Origin: an uncultured Clostridia bacterium
GTDB taxonomy: Bacteria; Bacillota; Clostridia; TANB77; CAG-508
Length of the DNA stretch: 64,000 nt
Direction of reading: 5' to 3'
Assembly (NCBI GenBank): GCA_948934525.1
Contig: CAQZSK010000002.1
Span: 106,654 to 170,653 of the forward strand
In this document: piece by piece, positions 8,146 through 15,198 of the stretch
Numbering within the stretch: position 1 is the first letter of the stretch
Layout of the letters: each line of letters starts with the position of its first letter
Translations under genes and position numbers: made by a program
The notes under the pieces: generated by a model
The model's input: the letters and a program-made list of their open reading frames with translations, nothing else
Databases searched by the model: none
What the model was told of the DNA's origin: nothing

Positions 8146-8301
8146 ATGTGGAATATTGTGAGAATTATAAAAATGAATATGAGAAAGTTAGCGTTTTTTC
8201 TGAAAAAGGCAAGTCAGTTTTTGAATTTCACTTCCAAAAACTTGCTAAGAATTATCATGATTATCTTGCTGCTTATTTTGTTGTTGAAGGTGGTGTTTTA
8301 A
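8146..8301 (+). CDS. Small membrane protein upstream of zot
   Basis: 51 aa with a basic N-terminal half and a C-terminal hydrophobic helix (IIMIILLLILLLKVV). AAGAGG lies upstream and the stop is 3 bp before the zot start, in the same frame. It could be a minor cap protein like pVII/pIX. A competing 85-codon frame (8091-8348) overlaps it; I prefer this one because of spacing and the clear membrane helix, but the choice is not certain. Confidence 0.5.
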   Translation: MWNIVRIIKMNMRKLAFFLKKASQFLNFTSKNLLRIIMIILLLILLLKVVF

Positions 8302-8304
8302 AAG

Positions 8305-9020
8305 ATGAGTTTAGATTTGTCAATGCTGGAAGGTTCTTTAAATCCTAAGAATATTTTTGAAATTTTAAAATATAGGGCCAATTTTACAAAAAATCATCCA
8401 GATTATTTTGACCCAGAGCGGTCTTTTGGTTTTTTGTGGTTCTCAAGGTTCTGGAAAAACGCTTTCAGCTGTTCAGTATATAAAAAAACTTTGTATAGAG
8501 TATCCTCGTGCAATACTTGTTACTAATACGAAAATAAATGGGCTTCCAGCGCACACTGCTGTTGTGCCATATGAGCGGAATTGAGAGTTTGACTAAGTAC
8601 GAAAATGGAGAATTTGGCGTTATTTATTTTATAGATGAAATACACTTAGAATTTAATTCTTTGGAAAGTAAAAATGTACCAATTGAGGTCATGATTGAAG
8701 TTAGTCAACAACGTAAACAAAGAAAGCATATCATAGGGACTTCGCAAGTTTATATGAGAATGGCTAAGGCTTTGAGGGAGCAAATTAAGAATGTTGTTAT
8801 ATGTAAGAATGTTCTTGGTTGTTTACAAATAAATAGACTTGTAAATGGTGAAACGGCTAGGGAAGTTGACGGAGAATTAAAATTTGATACTACAAAACTG
8901 TTCTTGTGGTTTCATAGTCCAGATTTATATAATTCGTATGATACGTATGCAAAAATGAAAAGATATCGAGATGAGTGGAAGGGAGTACCAGGACAAAAAT
9001 TGTATGGTGATAAAGACTGA
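8305..9020 (+). CDS. zot: Zot/pI-type phage assembly ATPase, needs two +1 shifts at CGG
   Basis: Assembly motor of filamentous phages that extrudes virions through the membrane. The continuous product (237 aa) is obtained only if the in-frame CGG at 8419-8421 and the in-frame CGG at 8576-8578 are each passed by +1, giving GGT and GGA. The first shift restores PEGLLVFCGSQGSGKT (Walker A), the second restores YEGIESLTKYENG leading into Walker B IYFIDEIHLEF. Without shifts the zero frame stops at 8526, before Walker B. No C-terminal membrane helix is seen, so the periplasmic part may be lost or supplied by a neighbour. Confidence 0.88.
8419..8421 (+). other. CGG +1 frameshift site 1 (zot)
   Basis: Frame before: CCA GAG CGG. 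Frame needed after: GAG, skip C, GGT CTT TTG. It joins the N-terminus to the Walker A segment. Confidence 0.85.
8576..8578 (+). other. CGG +1 frameshift site 2 (zot)
   Basis: Frame before: TAT GAG CGG, with a TGA two codons later. Frame needed: GAG, skip C, GGA ATT GAG. It joins Walker A to Walker B. Confidence 0.88.
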
Positions 9021-9084
9021 TTTAAAAGCTTTAAAAAAAGCTATTGAAAATGTACGTAAGATTAAAAAGAAAGGTGTGGTTTGA
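9004..9084 (+). CDS. Possible short basic peptide
   Basis: 26 codons overlapping the zot stop, Lys-rich (KALKKAIENVRKIKKK). It could be the cytoplasmic tail segment of the assembly apparatus, or may not be translated. Only overlap and composition support it. Confidence 0.25.
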   Translation: MVIKTDLKALKKAIENVRKIKKKGVV

Positions 9085-9222
9085 TTTTGGATTATTCTGT
9101 TATTTTTGGTGTTGTTGGTGACGTTTTAAAGACTGCATTACCAATTCGGTATTGTTTTTATTTTGAGTGAAAGAGTTGTGCAATTGTTCTTTTATTTTGC
9201 ATTTCCTAAAATGTTTAAGTAG
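9081..9222 (+). CDS. Small phage membrane protein, needs one +1 shift at CGG
   Basis: TTG start at 9081. The zero frame ends soon after the in-frame CGG at 9147-9149; skipping the C gives GGT and a 46-aa protein with two hydrophobic stretches (VIFGVVGDVL and GIVFILSERVVQLFFYFAF). AAGGTGTGG lies upstream, and the AAGTAGGAGG at the end serves the next gene. Size and position fit a minor coat or assembly protein. It is the shortest of the genes that need a CGG shift, so it is less certain than zot. Confidence 0.55.
9147..9149 (+). other. CGG +1 frameshift site 3
   Basis: CCA ATT CGG becomes ATT, skip C, GGT ATT GTT, linking two hydrophobic halves of a small phage protein. Confidence 0.6.
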
Positions 9223-9234
9223 GAGGTTTTTTTG

Positions 9235-9387
9235 ATGGATTATAGTTATATTTTAACACAAATATCTAATAACCAATTAGATATTTTAAGTAAAATGGAT
9301 ATGTTTCAAAAAGGAATTGATACTCTCGTTTTGCTTTTTGCTATATTTTTTCTTTATCTTTTCTTACGAAATTTATTAAAAAGCTAG
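9235..9387 (+). CDS. Small C-terminally anchored phage protein
   Basis: 50 aa with a polar N-terminal half (ILTQISNNQLDILSKMDMFQKG) and a C-terminal membrane helix rich in Leu/Phe. AGTAGGAGG precedes the start. It lies directly before the spike gene. Minor coat protein is the likely role by position only. Confidence 0.55.
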   Translation: MDYSYILTQISNNQLDILSKMDMFQKGIDTLVLLFAIFFLYLFLRNLLKS

Positions 9388-9396
9388 GGGGTATTT

Positions 9397-10814
9397 ATGA
9401 AAAATAAAATTTTAATTTCGTTAATATTTTTGATTTGTATTTTTTTAATACCTTCTTTTTGTGCTGCTTCATTTGATTTTAATTTTGATGGTAAAGATTA
9501 TAGTTTGCCAGATTTTCTTCATTTTGATGATTTTTTTATTGTTAAATATGATTTCGGAATAGATATTATATCATTCGAAAGTTTTGTTGATTGCTATGTA
9601 AAAAAGTCGTCTTCTTCTGATGGTTATGATTTTTTGTACAAAACTTCTGCTTTTTATTGGAGTCGTTTGTATAATGGTAATAGTAGTTATAATATTTTGC
9701 ACAATGGTGAGATTAAAAAAGGTGGTATTCTTAGTACTGGTGGTGGAACTTTTATTTATTCTACTTTTGATATGCGAACTGAAGAAGGGGATATTATTTT
9801 TGATTCTAGTACAAAAATTAAATTTAATTTAACTGTTGAACCGACTGAAAAAACTACTAATGTTCCAGTTGTTATTCATACTGATTATTATTCACTAGAA
9901 GATTTTTCAGATATTTTAGTACAATATTCTTATGATAATAAGGTATATGAAACTTGTAAGTGGAGAAGGCTTACGGATAGTGAAAGTGTATATGATGGAA
10001 TGTATCAATTTTATTTAGAAGTATATAGTAATGATACATATTATTTTAAGTTTAGTAGTTTGAGGGATGACACTGAAGAATATTCTACGGTTGTTGTTAG
10101 GAATATAATCTATACTCAAGATAATCCTCGGAGATTATATTGATGGAAAATTTGACCCAACACCATTTTTGCGGCTATGAATATGTTTCAGATAGTGAAA
10201 TATATATTACAACCCAAAAATTCTTTCTTCATGAGCTGATTGATTTACAGTGTTATTATGCAAAAGATATCGAAGAAAAAGACATAGATGATATGTCTAA
10301 ATGGACTAAAGTTGATACTAGAATATTTAAAGATGAGTTGACTGGAGAAGACACTTATCAGTTTTATTTTAGTGTCAAAAATGATGAATTCGATGGAGAT
10401 GGTACTTACTATGTTAAGTTTTATAATGTCTTTCTTGATAAATGGACTATTTCTAGTATTAAGATAAATTTTAATGATATCTTAGCTATCGATGGTTCTT
10501 GGCTTTTTAAATATGTAAAGTTTTTTAGGGAACGTTTTGGTTTTTTAGTATACCCATTTGATTTAGCTATTAATGTGTTAAATAGAGTGAAAAATATTAA
10601 GTTTGATGAACCTTGCTTTGATATTCCTGATTTGAAAGAGCCCTTCACAAACCAAAAACTTATTTCTGCAACTCATTTTAGTTTTAATGATTTGTTAGAG
10701 AATGAGGTTTTTAATAATATTCATAATATTTATTTAATTGTTGTTGACGTTATTATTGTTTTTGCTCTAGTTAATTTACTGAAAAATAAAATTATGGGGG
10801 TAGTTGAAAAATGA
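9397..10814 (+). CDS. pIII-like spike/attachment protein, needs two +1 shifts at CGG
   Basis: Signal peptide (KNKILISLIFLICIFLIP...CAA, residues 1-24), two related beta-rich domains, and a C-terminal membrane anchor (LIVVDVIIVFALVNLL): the layout of pIII, the adsorption protein at the virion tip. Two single-base shifts at in-frame CGGs (10129-10131 and 10172-10174) give one 471-aa chain and the linker NPGDYIDGKFDPTPFLGYEY; without them the gene breaks into a secreted fragment and an anchored fragment. The domains before and after the linker share the pattern W..(12-15)..YQFY..V...D.YY.KF, which argues for one protein. It overlaps the next gene as ATGA. Confidence 0.85.
10129..10131 (+). other. 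CGG +1 frameshift site 4 (spike)
   Basis: AAT CCT CGG becomes CCT, skip C, GGA GAT TAT. The zero frame ends four codons after the CGG. Confidence 0.82.
10172..10174 (+). other. CGG +1 frameshift site 5 (spike)
   Basis: TTT TTG CGG becomes TTG, skip C, GGC TAT GAA. It is only 43 bases after site 4, and the unshifted frame stops after one more codon. Confidence 0.82.
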
Positions 10815-11101
10815 TAGATATTTTTGCTAATGTTTTTGATACGCTTATGGATTGGTTATATCATATAGTACAACTTGCTTTTAGTTGGATTAATATTCCA
10901 GCTTTTCCAGCTGGATTAGCTGGGTCTATTGATAGTTTTTTAGAGTTAGTATTTGATAATTTGAGTTTGTTAGGTTTTTTTATAAGGCCATCGACAATAA
11001 AATTAGTAGTTCCTGTTTTATTAATTGTTGTTAATTTTGAGTTGATATATAAGCTAGTTATGTGGATTATTAGAAAATTGCCGTTTGTTTCAATACAGTA
11101 G
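10811..11101 (+). CDS. pVI-like phage membrane protein
   Basis: 96 aa with three hydrophobic stretches (about 14-27, 46-60 and 64-86) and a basic end. Placement after the spike gene with a 4-bp ATGA overlap matches pVI of classical inoviruses, which caps the virion together with pIII. No catalytic motif. Confidence 0.7.
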   Translation: MIDIFANVFDTLMDWLYHIVQLAFSWINIPAFPAGLAGSIDSFLELVFDNLSLLGFFIRPSTIKLVVPVLLIVVNFELIYKLVMWIIRKLPFVSIQ

Positions 11102-11158
11102 TTGCTCCAGGAATATTAGTGAACATATGCTAAGTAGCTCTTCTTTGATATGCGGGGG

Positions 11159-11262
11159 TTGCGATTAGCCGCCCGTATGGGCGGCATCGCAAGAGGGGGA
11201 TAGTCCCCCTAAACAACAAAGGAAAAAATGGAATACCGTTTCTATCTAACAAGCGGTATTCC
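11159..11262. other. Hairpin cluster, candidate replication origin or packaging signal
   Basis: Three perfect stem-loops in 100 bp: TTGCGAT...ATCGCAA enclosing GCCGCCC-GTAT-GGGCGGC (11159-11192), GGGGG-ATAGT-CCCCC (11195-11209), and GGAATACCG...CGGTATTCC (11230-11262). It lies in the 290-bp gene-free gap before rep and is far more GC-rich than the rest. Rolling-circle origins and packaging signals of filamentous phages look like this; which hairpin does what cannot be told. Confidence 0.7.
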
Positions 11263-11394
11263 TTGCTGAATATAGCAATTAAAAAACTGAAAAAAATCGT
11301 TGAAAACGTTGTTGGAGTAAGTAATGAGTCAGGTTACTTTTTGATTATGCGTTTTTTCAATTTCTTTATATAAATTAACTTTGGAGGTTTTCTT

Positions 11395-12303
11395 ATGAAA
11401 TTGGAAGATTTGTATCATATAAAAGCAAAAGAAAAAGACAATATAATGTATTCTATAGATATGTTAAGACTAAAAACTTATATTTCGTATTCTAAATTTA
11501 GTGAAATAGAATTTCGTTTTCAGACTTGTTGGAGGGATTACGTTAAGAAGAATTTTGGTTCTTCGCAAATACAGAATTTCTTTTATAATTATGTAATTGA
11601 GACGAAAGATGGTAATAGTTTTTGGTTTGGATTTTTGCATAATTCTGAAAATAGAAGATTTGAGCAAAAGAAAAAAGAAGTTTTTACAGATGATGTTTAT
11701 AATTTTACTATAGAATTCAATCCAAATAAGTTAAAGGATTTTTTTATACTGTATTACTTTTTTAATTTGTCAGAAGATTGGTATCTTGTAAGTTATGATT
11801 TAGCATTTGATATTAAAGTTAATATTTTAGATTTAATTTGGGATTTGTCTGGGAAACGTCTTGAACAGATAGATAATAGGGGACTTGATAAGAAAACTAT
11901 TTATGTAGGAAAAGGGGATGGGCGTGTAAAGATTTATAATAAGAAAGAAGAAAGTAAGCTTGAAATAACAGGAAGTTTAACTAGAATAGAAATGAGTAGA
12001 AGTGGAAATAATTTTGAGATTCGTAAAATTAAGATTTGGAAGTATGACGAGTTGTTTCCACATATATATTTAAATAACTATGTTTATAGTTTGTCTGATT
12101 ATCGAGATAAAACTTTGTTAGCAATATTGTATGCTGTTCAAAATGGCTATCCATTGCGTGATTTGACACGATATATGCGAGATAAGATAAAAAATCTTCT
12201 TGAAGGGGGATATATGATAAAATTTGATAATAGAACAGTGGAAGAACTTTTATTTTCAATAATTACTTATTATTTTGCTAATTCGAAGGTAAAATGGTGG
12301 TAA
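11395..12303 (+). CDS. Rolling-circle replication initiator (Rep_trans/RstA-like)
   Basis: 302 aa. The central part YSIDMLRLK, VSYDLAFDIKV, KTIYVGKGDGRVKIYNKKEE and LTRIEMS fits the replication initiation factor family that includes phage RstA and pT181-type Rep proteins, which nick the origin and prime rolling-circle synthesis through a tyrosine. Strong GGAGG ribosome site. Downstream of the hairpin cluster, on the same strand as the virion genes. Confidence 0.8.
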   Translation: MKLEDLYHIKAKEKDNIMYSIDMLRLKTYISYSKFSEIEFRFQTCWRDYVKKNFGSSQIQNFFYNYVIETKDGNSFWFGFLHNSENRRFEQKKKEVFTDDVYNFTIEFNPNKLKDFFILYYFFNLSEDWYLVSYDLAFDIKVNILDLIWDLSGKRLEQIDNRGLDKKTIYVGKGDGRVKIYNKKEESKLEITGSLTRIEMSRSGNNFEIRKIKIWKYDELFPHIYLNNYVYSLSDYRDKTLLAILYAVQNGYPLRDLTRYMRDKIKNLLEGGYMIKFDNRTVEELLFSIITYYFANSKVKWW

Positions 12304-12304
12304 T

Positions 12305-12505
12305 ATGGATATTTTTGATTTTGAATTAAAAAGAGTTCGCTTTTATGGAAAAAGTTCTGCTGATAGAAGGTCTGCTGTTGATATTCCAGCAATCTATCTT
12401 CAGAAGATGAAAATAGATGAGGAAGATTGTTATGTAAAAGTTACTTTTAATCATAAAACTAATCAAATTATTATAGAAAAGAGGAAAAACAGAATTGATT
12501 TTTAA
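12305..12505 (+). CDS. AbrB-like small DNA-binding protein
   Basis: 66 aa; RRSAVDIPAIYLQKMKID, then a beta pair ending IIIEKRKN, matches the swapped-hairpin AbrB/MazE fold. It starts 1 bp after the rep stop, so is likely made with it. Possible copy-control or regulatory protein, or an alternative ssDNA-binding protein. Confidence 0.6.
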   Translation: MDIFDFELKRVRFYGKSSADRRSAVDIPAIYLQKMKIDEEDCYVKVTFNHKTNQIIIEKRKNRIDF

Positions 12506-12566
12506 TGTTTTAAAAGTGATATTAATATTTATTTTTGTTGTTATTATTATTTCAATGAATGAATAA
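12495..12566 (+). CDS. Possible hydrophobic micropeptide
   Basis: 23 codons from TTG 12495, overlapping the AbrB-like gene by 11 bp; nearly all Ile/Val/Phe/Leu (VILIFIFVVIIIS). Coupled translation is possible. Support is only overlap and composition. Confidence 0.3.
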   Translation: MIFNVLKVILIFIFVVIIISMNE

Positions 12567-12620
12567 GAGAGGTGTAAGGCCTCGCGTATGAAAAATACTT
12601 TTTTCAGAAAGGATTATTTT

Positions 12621-12794
12621 ATGGATTTTACAAAAAGTGAAATTAGAACTATTCTGAGAGCTTTTATAATTTATGAAAAGAGTTTGCCTAGAGGTTTAAG
12701 AAGTAAAGGATTTTTTATAGATGGTATTACTTGTAAAGAAGATATTATGAATATGATTCATATAAAGTCTAAACTTAATATTGCAAGTAGATAA
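12621..12794 (+). CDS. Hypothetical protein at the phage right end
   Basis: 57 aa, basic, with CKEDIMNMI near the end and no known motif. The frame is open from 12588, but ATG 12621 has the better upstream site (AAAGGA). Its stop lies inside the right 72-bp repeat, so the repeat supplies the gene end. Confidence 0.45.
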   Translation: MDFTKSEIRTILRAFIIYEKSLPRGLRSKGFFIDGITCKEDIMNMIHIKSKLNIASR

Positions 12795-12862
12795 GGGGAA
12801 GAGCCTATTACTAGGCTCTAAGCCTATAATTTATATAAGTACAATTGCGCAAAATGTAAGTT
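12791..12862 (+). repeat. attR direct repeat of the prophage
   Basis: Partner of 4600-4671 with three mismatches in 72 bp. Two of these amount to the stem-loop loop being reversed (GTAA at left, TTAC at right), as if the hairpin flipped. The repeat ends inside the centre of the dif-like core. Confidence 0.85.
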
Positions 12863-12871
12863 TTGCGCAAT
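12844..12871. other. dif: dif-like Xer recombination site
   Basis: A 28-bp site with the exact 11-6-11 layout of dif: arms ATTGCGCAAAA and TTTTGCGCAAT are perfect inverted copies around TGTAAG. It resembles E. coli dif (TGCGCATAATGTA core). At attL only the left arm and centre remain. A xer gene lies 800 bp away. Confidence 0.75.
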
Positions 12872-13640
12872 AAGGAGTGGGAATAAATTATCCTTCTTTG
12901 TTGTAATATCTTCTCTAATATTATTTAATCTATTCCAGGAATTGAATACATTTCTCTTAATATTCTTCATTAGTATCATGTCATTTTATTATTACTCTTT
13001 CTAATTTCCCTTTTAAGCCATTTTAATATTTTAGACATATAATTTGTTTTCTAAAAATTTGCAAGTTTTTAAAATTGAAATTTTATTGCTATATATTTTA
13101 TATAAATTGTAGAATTTTTTCATAAATGTTAAAATTTCAAAATCGAGTCATTTTGGAAACATATAACTTGTTGTCTAAAAAATAAAAATGGCTTAAAATC
13201 GATTTTAGAGCTTCGATTTTAAGCAAAAAATTCATTTGCTATAATATTATAAGCTTACAGCCATAATTGTTTAAAGTTTTTATAATTGCTAATATAAAGT
13301 TGTAAATAATGTTAAATTTTGATTACAATTAAATATATTATATAAAAATAAAAATTAATTAATCAAATTCATAAAATTTATATTTTCAAATTTTTATAAA
13401 ATATAAAATTTTATTTTTTATAAATTACTTTATTGAGATATTTAAATTATGTTTTTAATTTAAATGTATAAATTTTAAATTAAAGTACATAAGTAACAAA
13501 TGTTCGTTTTTTAAAATTACACCTCTCGCCTACCTTAGAACTTTTTGACAAATTTTAATTTTTCTCCTCATATACTTTGGTAATATATTGATTTTAAATG
13601 CTATTATGATATAATATCTGTAGCTAAAATAGAAATATAT
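12872..13640. other. 770-bp AT-rich gene-free region
   Basis: No convincing gene. It holds an inverted repeat of about 23 bp with two mismatches (13015-13037 and 13172-13194), two direct copies of ACATATAAYTTGTTKTCTAAAAA (about 13034 and 13160), and a perfect 12-bp stem-loop GCTTAAAATCGA/TCGATTTTAAGC (13190-13223). A 51-codon minus-strand ORF runs into attR and is probably chance. Confidence 0.5.
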
Positions 13641-13661
13641 GCAAAGGAGAAAGCATTTGTT

Positions 13662-14646
13662 ATGATAGATAGAAAGGATAATCCCTCATTTCTTAATTCA
13701 TTTTTAGACTATTTAACTGTTATTTTAAATAAGTCTCCTAATACTGTGAAAGAATATAATTATGATTTAGCACATTTTCTAAAGTATTTAATGAGTCATT
13801 ATGAATTGTCTCAAGAAGAAGACATTAAGAATATTAATATAAAAGAAATGTCATTTGATGTATTAAAGAGAGTAACACTAGATGATATCCATTCTTTCTT
13901 ATTTTATCTAACAAATACTTTTCATAGTAAAGCTGCTACTCGTGCCAGAAAAGCTGCTAGTATTCGTGTGTTTTTTAACTATTTAACACAAAAAGAAAAA
14001 TTATTAGAAGTTAATCCAGCACAGGGATTAGAAACACCTAAAATAGATAAAAGATTGCCAAAATACTTGTCTTTGGAAGAAAGTCAAAAACTTTTAGAGG
14101 TAACTAAAACCCAATCAGATGAAAACAAGGAAAGAGACTTTGCTATTATTATCCTCTTCTTAAATTGTGGAATGCGTTTGTCTGAATTAGTGGGCATTAA
14201 TATTAAGGATATAAACTTTTATGATGGCAAAATGACTGTTATTGGTAAAGGTAATAAAGAAAGAACTATTTATTTGAATGAATATTGTATTAATGCTATA
14301 AAAGAGTATTTAGCTGTAAGACCTCATGATGGTGTGAAATATACTTCTAAAGATGCTCTGTTTTTAAGTAAGCGCAAAGAACGCATTAGTAATAGAATGG
14401 TACAAGAAATTGTAAAAAGAGAGCTTGGACGAGCTGGATTGGATATGAATAAATACTCTGTCCATAAATTAAGACATACAGCAGCTACTTTAATGTATCA
14501 GATACGGAAAAGTAGATATTAGAGCTTTACAAGTTTTGCTTGGACATGAAAGTATCTCTACTACAGAAATTTATACTCATGTAGATAATATTCAAGTACG
14601 AGATGCTGTCAATAGTATCTCAGAAGAATTAAATGGAAAGATATAA
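13662..14646 (+). CDS. xerC: Xer-type tyrosine recombinase, needs one +1 shift at CGG
   Basis: Site-specific recombinase resolving chromosome dimers at dif, 327 aa after the shift. SAM-like N-terminal domain (about 1-115), then the catalytic domain: Arg in CGMRLSELV, Lys in GKGNKER, HxxR in HKLRHTA. The zero frame stops five codons after the in-frame CGG at 14505-14507. Skipping the C gives IGKVDIRALQVLLGHESISTT..IYTH, restoring the last catalytic His (about 295) and nucleophilic Tyr (about 304). The restored glycine is conserved in this motif (G-x-DIR-x-LQ). AAAGGAGA precedes ATG 13662. Proximity to the dif-like site suggests this enzyme also integrates the phage. Confidence 0.92.
14505..14507 (+). 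other. CGG +1 frameshift site 6 (xer)
   Basis: CAG ATA CGG becomes ATA, skip C, GGA AAA GTA. The glycine gained is the family-conserved one before DIR. Confidence 0.92.
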
Positions 14647-14647
14647 T

Positions 14648-14680
14648 AAAGGTACCTTAAAGAACAGGTACCTTTATTGT
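14648..14680. terminator. Bidirectional terminator between xer and the LysM gene
   Basis: AAAGGTACC and GGTACCTTT around a 10-nt loop between two convergent genes. Confidence 0.7.
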
Positions 14681-14971
14681 TTGCCCAATTTGAAGTTCAG
14701 AATTATTTAATTGATTTACCTTTTTTATTTCTTTTATAATATCACGTACATCTTTCTCAATATAATATGGATTATTTTCTTGTTGATTACTAGCAATAGA
14801 CCACAAGGTATCACCTTGTGAAACTGATATAGTTTCATAATTTGGTTGCTTTCCATCATTATGAGATAATGTAGCTTTTGGGAAAAGCAATACAATAGCT
14901 ATTATAATTCCTATTAAAATACAGATACTTCTTACAAATTTTTTCATATTTACAATTTTCATTTTTTTCAT
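14657..14971 (-). CDS. Membrane-anchored LysM protein, YneA-like
   Basis: 104 aa: N-terminal membrane helix (about 14-30) and a C-terminal LysM domain (ISVSQGDTLWSIA ... LQIGQTIKVP). Size and layout match YneA, the SOS-induced division inhibitor of Bacillus. A consensus promoter (TTGACA-17-TATAAT) precedes it, with a partial LexA box just downstream of the -10. YneA normally sits beside lexA, which is absent here, so the SOS role is an inference; it could also be a general peptidoglycan-binding protein. Confidence 0.65.
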   Translation of the reverse strand: MKKMKIVNMKKFVRSICILIGIIIAIVLLFPKATLSHNDGKQPNYETISVSQGDTLWSIASNQQENNPYYIEKDVRDIIKEIKKVNQLNNSELQIGQTIKVPVL

Positions 14972-15011
14972 AAAACATTCCTTCTTTCTTTTTTTACTGC
15001 TTACATTTATG

Positions 15012-15067
15012 CGAACATTTATTTCTTAATATGTTTATATTATAATCAAACAAAAGTTCTTTGTCAA
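15012..15067 (-). promoter_or_regulatory. Promoter and candidate LexA box of the LysM gene
   Basis: On the minus strand TTGACA (15067-15062), 17 bp, TATAAT (15044-15039). On the plus strand CGAACATTTATTTC (15012-15025) matches 12 of 14 positions of the Gram-positive LexA box CGAACRNRYGTTYC. Confidence 0.6.
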
Positions 15068-15148
15068 TAGTTTTTTTCAAAAAAATGTTTGTATTTTTTT
15101 GCGTGTCTTCTAAAAGTATTGAAACTGCTATAGAATACAAATATAAAA

Positions 15149-15182
15149 AATACATCTCGAAATATATTTCGAGATGTATTTT
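15149..15182 (-). terminator. Terminator of ackA
   Basis: Perfect stem ATACATCTCGAAAT/ATTTCGAGATGTAT with T tail, just after the ackA stop. Confidence 0.8.
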
Positions 15183-15198
15183 TATATAAATAACAATT

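Larger units (their letters stand above)
4600..12862 (+). mobile_element. Inovirus (filamentous phage) prophage, about 8.2 kb
   Basis: An 8.2-kb island bounded by a 72-bp direct repeat and containing the hallmark genes of filamentous phages in order: repressors, small early genes, a short major coat protein with one membrane helix, a Zot/pI-type ATPase, small membrane proteins, a secreted and C-terminally anchored pIII-like spike, a pVI-like membrane protein, a hairpin-rich intergenic region and a Rep protein. No integrase is encoded. The repeats contain a dif-like core, which fits integration by the host Xer recombinase as in CTXphi. Five of the window's CGG frameshift sites lie in its virion genes. 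Confidence 0.9.

Noticed and set aside
8091..8348. 85-codon frame upstream of zot, starting GTG TTG CGG
   Set aside because: It overlaps a 51-codon frame with better spacing to zot and a clear membrane helix, and lacks a credible start. It also would contain an in-frame CGG at its third codon. Kept only as an alternative.
12824..12979. 51-codon minus-strand ORF running into attR
   Set aside because: No ribosome site, passes through the dif-like site and the repeat; most likely chance.
13662..14646. Xer gene as an ordinary pseudogene
   Set aside because: The rest of the gene is fully conserved, the defect is the same CGG event as in seven other genes, and the restored residues are the catalytic ones.
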